Below are positions 12,560-17,041 of a DNA stretch of 17,041 bases, in pieces. Origin of the DNA: Candidatus Moranbacteria bacterium CG23_combo_of_CG06-09_8_20_14_all_35_22 (GTDB taxonomy: Bacteria > Patescibacteriota > Minisyncoccia > Moranbacterales > UBA2206). Position 1 is the stretch's first letter. Each line of letters begins with the position of its first letter. The position numbers and the translations under genes are program-made. The stretch lies in NCBI GenBank assembly GCA_002772115.1, contig PCRW01000020.1, positions 1 through 17,041 on the forward strand, in the 5' to 3' direction. The notes under the pieces are model-generated. The model was not told the DNA's origin, made no database searches, and worked only from the letters and a program-made list of their open reading frames with translations.

Positions 12560-13621
12560 ATGAAAAAAATATTATCTATTGCAGTTGCATCGTTTTTAGT
12601 TTTGATTTTTTCGGGTTGCGCTAATAATAAAACTACGACTGTGCCGAAGTTTACATTAAGCCAGAGCATTTGGAAATCAATTGATGGCGGAGCGGATTGG
12701 CAAGTGAAAAATAAGGGCGAAGGCAAAGCGAATATCAAGGAGATGGATATTTTGAGTTTAGCTTTCAATCCGTATGATAAGAATAATATTTATGTCGGAC
12801 TTAGATCTGGTGGAATTTTGGAAACGATTGACGGTGGAGAAACTTGGAAGTTTATGAATTACACTTCAGAAAAAGTTTATGGTCTCGCACTTAGCCCAGC
12901 TGATGGAAGAACGCTATATGCTAGTGGAGTGTGGCAAGGGACAGGGAAAATGTTTAAGACTCAAGACCGAGGAGAAAATTGGACGGAAATTTATACCAGC
13001 CCATCTGCCGGCCCGTTGATTATTTCTTTGGCGATTGATCCAAAAAATTCCAATATCATTTATGCTACAACCAGTGAAAAAGAAGCGATCAAAAGCATGG
13101 ATGGCGGAACGACTTGGAGAAATATTCTTTTAGCGGACGAGCCGATTATCAAAATTGTATTAGATTCGAAAAATAGCAACCTGATTTATTTTTTAGCTAC
13201 GACGGGAAAAGTTCTAAGAAGCAAGGATGCTGGCGTGAGCTTTGAAGATATTTCTGGAAAAATAAGCGGAGATTTTTTCTCTTTCAGTCGACGAGGATTC
13301 ACTTCCATTGAAACTGATCCAACGCGCGCAGACTATGTTTATCTGGCTGGTGAAGCGGGAATACTGATGAGTAAAGACAGCGGAGAAACTTGGCAGGAAA
13401 TTTTGGCACTTAATAATCCGGAAAATTTTCCAATCAAAGCGCTAGCGATCAATCCGAAAAATCCAAATGAAATGGTTTATGCGATGAATCAGGCCACTTA
13501 TAAATCAGTTGATGGTGGAAAAACTTGGAAAACTTTTCAGTTTGATAACAAAATGAAAGCAAATATTTTAGAATATAATCCGACGGAAGGCACAGAATTA
13601 TATATTGGTTTTACTAAATAA
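12560..13621 (+). CDS. Lipoprotein with seven Asp-box repeats, predicted beta-propeller
   Basis: The N-terminus is a lipoprotein signal: MKK, a hydrophobic stretch, then FSGC with Cys20 as the lipidation site. Seven Asp-box motifs (S/T-x-D-x-G-x-x-W/F) occur at about 40, 89, 134, 179, 221, 271 and 316, spaced 40-50 residues apart, as expected for one per blade of a seven-bladed propeller. This architecture is shared by the BNR/sialidase-like and Ycf48/VPS10-like folds. The catalytic arginines of sialidases are not evident, so a binding or assembly role is more likely than hydrolysis. It would sit on the outer face of the cytoplasmic membrane. A 150-base hairpin precedes it; frr follows on the same strand. 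The ATG has no Shine-Dalgarno. Confidence 0.85.
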   Translation: MKKILSIAVASFLVLIFSGCANNKTTTVPKFTLSQSIWKSIDGGADWQVKNKGEGKANIKEMDILSLAFNPYDKNNIYVGLRSGGILETIDGGETWKFMNYTSEKVYGLALSPADGRTLYASGVWQGTGKMFKTQDRGENWTEIYTSPSAGPLIISLAIDPKNSNIIYATTSEKEAIKSMDGGTTWRNILLADEPIIKIVLDSKNSNLIYFLATTGKVLRSKDAGVSFEDISGKISGDFFSFSRRGFTSIETDPTRADYVYLAGEAGILMSKDSGETWQEILALNNPENFPIKALAINPKNPNEMVYAMNQATYKSVDGGKTWKTFQFDNKMKANILEYNPTEGTELYIGFTK

Positions 13622-13644
13622 ATAAACTACAAAAGTACAAATTA

Positions 13645-13711
13645 AATACAAAACTACAAAAGTACAAAAAATAAAATTTCGTAATATTGTACTTTTGTAA
13701 AGTTTTGTATT
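13645..13711. repeat. Inverted repeat between the lipoprotein gene and frr
   Basis: AATACAAAACTACAAAAGTACAA (13645-13667, split here as AATACAAAACT and ACAAAAGTACAA) is complementary to 13687-13711 apart from a two-base difference. An extra direct copy of CTACAAAAGTACAA starts at 13627. The gap holds no gene. The right arm ends in TTTTTGTAGG, so it may act as a terminator, but the low-complexity words suggest a simple repeat. Confidence 0.55.
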
Positions 13712-13730
13712 TTTGTAGGATATATAAATT

Positions 13731-14288
13731 ATGATTAACGAAGTAATAAATAAATATAGAGATGATTTTGAAAAGGCGATTAGCTATTTCAAAGATGAAT
13801 TGGGAAAACTTAGAACCGGAAGAGCCAGCGTATCTTTGGTGGAAGATCTGCTGGTGGATTATTATGGCGCCAAATCTCCACTCAAACAAATTGCCAGCAT
13901 CACTGTGCCGGAAGCGCGTACTATTGCAATCGCTCCTTGGAGCCGAGATGTTTTGGTGGATATAGAAAAAGCTATCCGTGAATCGCAATTAAATCTCAAT
14001 CCGATTAATGACGGGCAAATAATTCGAATCAATTTGCCAGCACTCAATGAAGAGCGCAGAAAAGAAATAGTGAAAATGCTTAACCAAAAATCAGAAGAAG
14101 CTCGTGTGTCAGTGCGAAGAATACGAGAAGAAATTTGGGAGGAAATTCAAAATTTAGAAAAGACAGGAACAATCGGCGAGGATGACAAATTTTCTGGCAA
14201 AGATAAATTGCAAAAAGTTGTCGATGAGTATAATACCAAAATTGAAGAGATAAGAAAAAAGAAAGAAGAAGAGATAATGACAGTTTAA
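13731..14288 (+). CDS. frr: Ribosome recycling factor
   Basis: RRF splits post-termination ribosomes together with EF-G. The 185 residues match the family length. Landmarks are the first helix of the three-helix bundle with LGKLRTGRAS (about 25-34), VDYYGAKSPLKQIASITVPEARTIAIAPW (domain II), LNPINDGQIIRINLPALNEERRKEI, and the last helices EARVSVRRIREE and KVVDEYNTKIEEIRKKKEEEIM. It starts at the ATG at 13731 (MINEVINKYRDDF) with no visible Shine-Dalgarno. rseP follows 124 bases downstream. In many bacteria uppS, cdsA and dxr lie between these two; none is present here. Confidence 0.98.
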   Translation: MINEVINKYRDDFEKAISYFKDELGKLRTGRASVSLVEDLLVDYYGAKSPLKQIASITVPEARTIAIAPWSRDVLVDIEKAIRESQLNLNPINDGQIIRINLPALNEERRKEIVKMLNQKSEEARVSVRRIREEIWEEIQNLEKTGTIGEDDKFSGKDKLQKVVDEYNTKIEEIRKKKEEEIMTV

Positions 14289-14412
14289 TAATTTTTAAAT
14301 TTTTAAATTTTTAATTTTGTAAATAATTTTTTAATGTTCTAATGTTTAAAAAATTTAAGCATTAAGATTTATTTAAAAATTACAAAATTAAAAATTATAA
14401 AATTTCCTTTCT
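14289..14412. repeat. AT-only inverted repeat between frr and rseP
   Basis: AATTTTTAATTTTGTAA (14306-14322) is the exact reverse complement of TTACAAAATTAAAAATT (14380-14396). The arm resembles that in the grpE-dnaK gap. The loop holds a further AATG/CATT pairing. No gene is visible. Confidence 0.6.
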
Positions 14413-15729
14413 ATGCTAGCTGTATTAGTTTTTATAATAATTCTCGGGGTTTTGATTTTTGTTCATGAACTTGGGCATTTTGTGATGGCTAGAAGAAATG
14501 GCATCAAAGCTAGTGAATTTGGTTTTGGTTTTCCGCCCAGAATTTTTGGTGTGCAAAGGATAACAGGAGAGGAAAATAAAAAGGAAATGGAAGTGAAAAG
14601 TGTTGAAGTAAAATCGATTGATATAAAAAGTCAAGGTCAAAAAATTCGCGAGGAAATTATCACCGAAAGATTAGAGGAAACGCAGAGGCTGAAACCAGTT
14701 CGCAAGTGGCGGATAATTTGGGGCAGTCGCGATGGTGATGATGAAAATGAGAAAAAAGATTTGAACGAAGCTCACGAGAAAAGATTTCAGGGTGGAACAA
14801 TTTATTCAATAAATTGGATTCCGCTGGGTGGTTTTGTCAAAATTAAAGGCGAGGATGGTGGAAATATTAGTGACGAAGACAGTTTTGCGGGAAAATCAGC
14901 CTGGGTGAGAACGAAAGTTTTGGCAGCGGGAGTGATGATGAATTTTGTTTTGGCTTGGGTTTTGATTTCAATTGTTTTTATGCTTGGCGCGCCACAGGCT
15001 TTTGATCCAGCCGAGAAAAATGTTGCCGGAGCAAAAATTCAAATTTCTGAAATTGTGGAAGACTCACCAGCGCAATTAGCGGGAATAAATATTGGAGATG
15101 AAATTTCTAAAAAACAGGTAAACCCAGCAGGAGAGTCAGTGAAACTTTCCAGTGTGGAGGATGTGCAAAATTACATAAAAAACAATGCTGGGAAAGAGCT
15201 TAATTTAGGCATAATAAGGGGGGATCAAACTTTAGCGATAAAGATTACACCTCGAGTTAATGCCCCCGAAGGACAAGGATTGCTTGGTGTGAATTTGGCG
15301 CAAACAAAAATTATAAAATATTCTTGGTACAAGGCTTTTTGGGAAGGCCTGAAATCAACATACGAAATTACTTTGGCGATTTTAGTGGCGCTAGGCGGAA
15401 TTATCAAAAATCTTTTTATGGGTAATGGCGTGGGAGCAGATGTGGCTGGACCAGTGGGCATTGCCGTGCTTACCAAACAAGTGACAGGACTTGGTTTAGT
15501 TTATATTTTGCAATTTGCCGCGCTTCTTAGCATCAACCTTGGGATAATAAACATTTTGCCAATTCCAGCGCTTGATGGTGGAAGAATTCTTTTTGTGTTG
15601 ATTGAAAAAATGAAAGGCTCACCCGTGAGCCAAAAACTCGAACAAACTTTTCATTCAGTCGGTTTCTTGCTTCTTATCCTGCTTCTAATTCTAGTGACAT
15701 TTAAGGATGTGATGAAGTTTGTAAGGTGA
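14413..15729 (+). CDS. rseP: RIP membrane zinc metalloprotease RseP (site-2 protease)
   Basis: Site-2 proteases cut substrates within the membrane. The active-site HELGH is at 18-22 in the first membrane helix, and the third ligand is in NILPIPALDGGR (380-391, D388). A PDZ domain spans about 205-285 (VEDSPAQLAGINIGDEI). Membrane segments are at about 3-24, 168-192, 316-332 and 360-430. The family motif IPLGGFVKIKGED is at 136-148. Between FPPRIFG (40-46) and GGTIYSINWIPLGG lies an extra charged insert of about 75 residues (52-127), which is close to contiguous in ordinary RseP. This explains part of the 438-residue length. The ATG at 14413 has no Shine-Dalgarno. No terminator is evident downstream. 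Confidence 0.95.
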   Translation: MLAVLVFIIILGVLIFVHELGHFVMARRNGIKASEFGFGFPPRIFGVQRITGEENKKEMEVKSVEVKSIDIKSQGQKIREEIITERLEETQRLKPVRKWRIIWGSRDGDDENEKKDLNEAHEKRFQGGTIYSINWIPLGGFVKIKGEDGGNISDEDSFAGKSAWVRTKVLAAGVMMNFVLAWVLISIVFMLGAPQAFDPAEKNVAGAKIQISEIVEDSPAQLAGINIGDEISKKQVNPAGESVKLSSVEDVQNYIKNNAGKELNLGIIRGDQTLAIKITPRVNAPEGQGLLGVNLAQTKIIKYSWYKAFWEGLKSTYEITLAILVALGGIIKNLFMGNGVGADVAGPVGIAVLTKQVTGLGLVYILQFAALLSINLGIINILPIPALDGGRILFVLIEKMKGSPVSQKLEQTFHSVGFLLLILLLILVTFKDVMKFVR

Positions 15730-15733
15730 TCTC

Positions 15734-15766
15734 TACGAATTACGAATTTATTACAAATATACTAAT
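15734..15766 (+). repeat. Dispersed AT-rich direct repeat, copy 2
   Basis: Matches 8320-8352 at 32 of 33 positions, in the same orientation. It lies four bases after the rseP stop codon. A shorter related tract (TACGAATTATAAATTATAA) occurs near 16290. Confidence 0.8.
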
Positions 15767-15790
15767 GTACGAATTAAAAATATTTTAATA

Positions 15791-15826
15791 CTCATCGCAG
15801 ATTCAAGCGAGACGCCTGAACTTGCA
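15791..15826. repeat. Partial copy of the two-hairpin repeat
   Basis: The sequence ATCGCAGATTCAAGCG-AGA-CGCCTGAACTTGC forms one hairpin. It combines the outer half of hairpin 1 (GATTCAAGCG) with the outer half of hairpin 2 (CGCCTGAAC) of the full copies at 16167 and 16778, as if the middle had been deleted. One A-C mismatch interrupts the stem. Confidence 0.65.
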
Positions 15827-15851
15827 AAGTGAAATAATTAATAATTTTTTT

Positions 15852-16166
15852 ATGACAATTAATAAAAAAACACTAGTCATGGCATTAAGTGTTCTTTCAA
15901 TCGTATTAATAGGTGTAGCTTTATATTCAAAGCATAATTTTTCTTCTCGGCAACCATCAGTAGGTTCTAATTATAGGTCGTGCGATTTAGATAGAAATAT
16001 GAATTGTGATAATAACGATTTGCTAATTTTTAATCAGTATTTATTAAGTGCATTAAATACATGTCGAGGAGACAATGGCTATAACCCTATTACTGATTTT
16101 GATGCAAACGGTTGCATCACTATGGATGACAAAAATTATTTTCTGCAGGAATTAAAAAATAACTAG
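15852..16166 (+). CDS. Small membrane-anchored protein with a dockerin type I-like calcium-binding pair
   Basis: The 104-residue protein begins MTINKKTL and has one membrane segment (about 7-27, LVMALSVLSIVLIGVALY), so the rest is probably outside the cell. Two EF-hand-like calcium loops follow: DLDRNMNCDNND with a helix LIFNQYLL, and DFDANGCITMDD with NYFLQEL. This repeat pair with D-x-D/N spacing is the dockerin type I pattern, which elsewhere docks to cohesins. Cysteines C54, C61 and C80 or nearby could form a disulfide. The frame opens earlier at a TTG (15822), but that part overlaps the repeat and lacks support. The two-hairpin repeat starts directly after the TAG. I see no cohesin in the window. 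Confidence 0.7.
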   Translation: MTINKKTLVMALSVLSIVLIGVALYSKHNFSSRQPSVGSNYRSCDLDRNMNCDNNDLLIFNQYLLSALNTCRGDNGYNPITDFDANGCITMDDKNYFLQELKNN

Positions 16167-16278
16167 CTCGCAGGTTTAAGCGTCTCGCTTGAATCGCATA
16201 GTTCTATAATTCTATATCGAGTAACTAAAATTAAACTTTACCAGAAATAAAAGGTTCAGGCGAGGACGCCTGAACTCG
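16167..16278 (+). repeat. Two-hairpin repeat, full copy 1
   Basis: It begins CTCGCAGG directly after the stop codon at 16166. Hairpin 1 is GGTTTAAGCG-TCT-CGCTTGAATC. A variable spacer follows, ending TTTACC..AAAAGG. Hairpin 2 is GGTTCAGGCG-AGGA-CGCCTGAAC. Full copy 2 at 16778-16884 has the same plan and orientation. Confidence 0.85.
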
Positions 16279-16313
16279 AAAGGATTTTTACGAATTATAA
16301 ATTATAAAAAAAT

Positions 16314-16775
16314 ATGGCATATTTTATTTCAGAATTAATAATAGTTATAATATTACTTTCAATTGCTAGTGTACCTGGATTATTAGTGGTAGCTGTTATT
16401 GTGAAAATTTGGTTTGCAATTAGAGAGAAAAATATGAAAAAATTAGCGAATGAGTATAATTTGAAATTTAAATCAAACCCTCTTAGCTTTAAGCAATGCA
16501 TTTATTCGGTGATATGGTCATACGCCTTAAGGGAAGATTGGAAAACTAATTTTATAGAAGGTATTATTAATAAAAATAAAATACTTATTTGTGACAACTT
16601 ATTTTCAGGTCCGAGGATTTTGGGAAAACCATTAAATAGCAATGCAAGAAGGACAATAATTCAAATTAATGATAAAGATATGAGTGGTAAAGAATTTAGA
16701 ACGCAGTTTTCAAAATTTCAGGACGGCGCCCTAACCTCTGTTTGGGAGTTAAGAAGAATTTTAAAAAATATTTGA
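16314..16775 (+). CDS. Hypothetical membrane-anchored protein, 153 residues
   Basis: I do not recognise the family. One membrane segment lies at about 7-32 (ending VIVKIWFAI), followed by a basic stop-transfer region (REKNMKKLA), so the remaining 115 residues are probably cytoplasmic. The soluble part contains NEYNLKFKS, a Trp-rich helix (VIWSYALREDW), then a beta-like section NFIEGIINKNKILICDNLF. This resembles bacterial membrane proteins in which a small domain with a GxxxGxxIxIxD-like strand pair follows the helix; that likeness is weak. The two-hairpin repeat lies immediately before and after, and the second copy starts two bases past the TGA. No Shine-Dalgarno precedes the ATG. Confidence 0.65.
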   Translation: MAYFISELIIVIILLSIASVPGLLVVAVIVKIWFAIREKNMKKLANEYNLKFKSNPLSFKQCIYSVIWSYALREDWKTNFIEGIINKNKILICDNLFSGPRILGKPLNSNARRTIIQINDKDMSGKEFRTQFSKFQDGALTSVWELRRILKNI

Positions 16776-16777
16776 AT

Positions 16778-16884
16778 CTCGCAGGTTCAAGCGTCTCGCT
16801 TGAATCGCATAGTTCTGATAGTTCTCTATTTGGAAGTCAAGTTTTACCATGAGCAAAAGGTTCAGGCGAGGACGCCTGAACCTG
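16778..16884 (+). repeat. Two-hairpin repeat, full copy 2
   Basis: It starts CTCGCAGG two bases after the TGA of the preceding gene. Hairpin 1 is GGTTCAAGCG-TCT-CGCTTGAATC. After a spacer partly different from copy 1 comes hairpin 2, GGTTCAGGCG-AGGA-CGCCTGAACC. The hairpins are conserved better than the spacer. Confidence 0.85.
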
Positions 16885-16920
16885 CAATGGAGGAGATAAA
16901 TATTGCATCAAATCCTATTT

Positions 16921-16949
16921 TTGACAATAACTCTCAAGTAAAGTAAAAT
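16921..16949 (+). promoter_or_regulatory. Promoter upstream of the second long-hairpin copy
   Basis: A perfect TTGACA (16921-16926), a 17-base spacer, then TAAAAT (16944-16949). The predicted start is about ten bases before the ACCACTGAAGAAT element. Confidence 0.75.
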
Positions 16950-16965
16950 AGAAGGGTAAAATGAA

Positions 16966-17041
16966 ACCACTGAAGAATTAAAATTTTTGAGAAATTCTTG
17001 TTTGAGAATCCGAATTTCCTCCAAAAATTTCCTTTGGTAGC
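16966..17041 (+). repeat. 150-base palindrome, copy 2 (cut off by the window end)
   Basis: It shares ACCACTGAAGAAT, TTTTTGAG, TTGTTTGAG and the CTCCAAAA segment with copy 1 at 12355-12430, in the same order and spacing, while intervening stem bases differ. The small hairpin is ATTC-TTGTTTGA-GAAT here and ATCC-TGTTTGA-GGAT in copy 1. The right half lies beyond the window. Confidence 0.7.

Noticed and set aside
13614..13988. Minus-strand ORF of 124 residues across the frr start
   Set aside because: It covers a low-complexity palindrome and the antisense of frr. Its composition is rich in Phe and Tyr, as expected from AT-rich noise.
15791..16884. CRISPR array from the repeated hairpins
   Set aside because: There are only two full copies about 600 bases apart with genes between them. 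There are no regular spacers and no cas genes.

Overview
The window is AT-rich bacterial DNA with short, mostly Shine-Dalgarno-poor intergenic regions and many small membrane proteins of unknown family. Several chaperone and division genes are reduced or rearranged. Together with the gene content (ftsEX, hrcA-grpE-dnaK, dnaJ, frr, rseP), this suggests a Candidatus Patescibacteria (CPR) genome, probably of the Parcubacteria group. That placement is an inference from composition and gene style, not a search result. TGA ends several intact genes, so the UGA-to-Gly code of Gracilibacteria and Absconditabacteria does not apply.

Layout. Positions 1-2110 hold ftsE and ftsX, with two inverted copies of a GC-rich palindromic repeat flanking ftsE. 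A bidirectional terminator separates ftsX from a convergent 93-residue gene. A tRNA-Gln(CTG) follows. Next comes a heat-shock operon (2686-6531): a sigma70-type promoter with a perfect CIRCE operator, a short hrcA, a gene fusing a complete Nudix hydrolase domain to GrpE, dnaK, and a clear terminator. dnaJ lies about 1.8 kb further on under its own CIRCE copy, whose right arm also forms the -35 element. Between them are a probable wreck of a four-helix-bundle gene, a PNPOx-like flavoprotein, and a membrane protein apparently cut in two by in-frame TAG and TAA codons.

Positions 9645-12312 hold a five-helix membrane protein, a convergent 535-residue protein with a possible RelA/SpoT-like nucleotidyltransferase region, and a compact unit with its own promoter, a foldable leader, a 55-residue ORF with a strong Shine-Dalgarno, and a strong terminator. 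This unit is followed by tRNA-Lys(TTT) with its own promoter and terminator.

Positions 12328-15729 hold a 150-base hairpin element, a seven-Asp-box lipoprotein (predicted beta-propeller), frr and rseP. From 15730 to the end, two small membrane-anchored proteins (one dockerin-like) sit among repeats made of two hairpins that begin right after the stop codons. The window ends in a second, promoter-preceded copy of the 150-base hairpin element.

The most unusual points are the Nudix-GrpE fusion inside the CIRCE operon, the autonomous small-ORF unit at 11786-12149, the paired hairpin element at 12357 and 16966, the double-stop membrane gene, and the possible RelA/SpoT-like protein.
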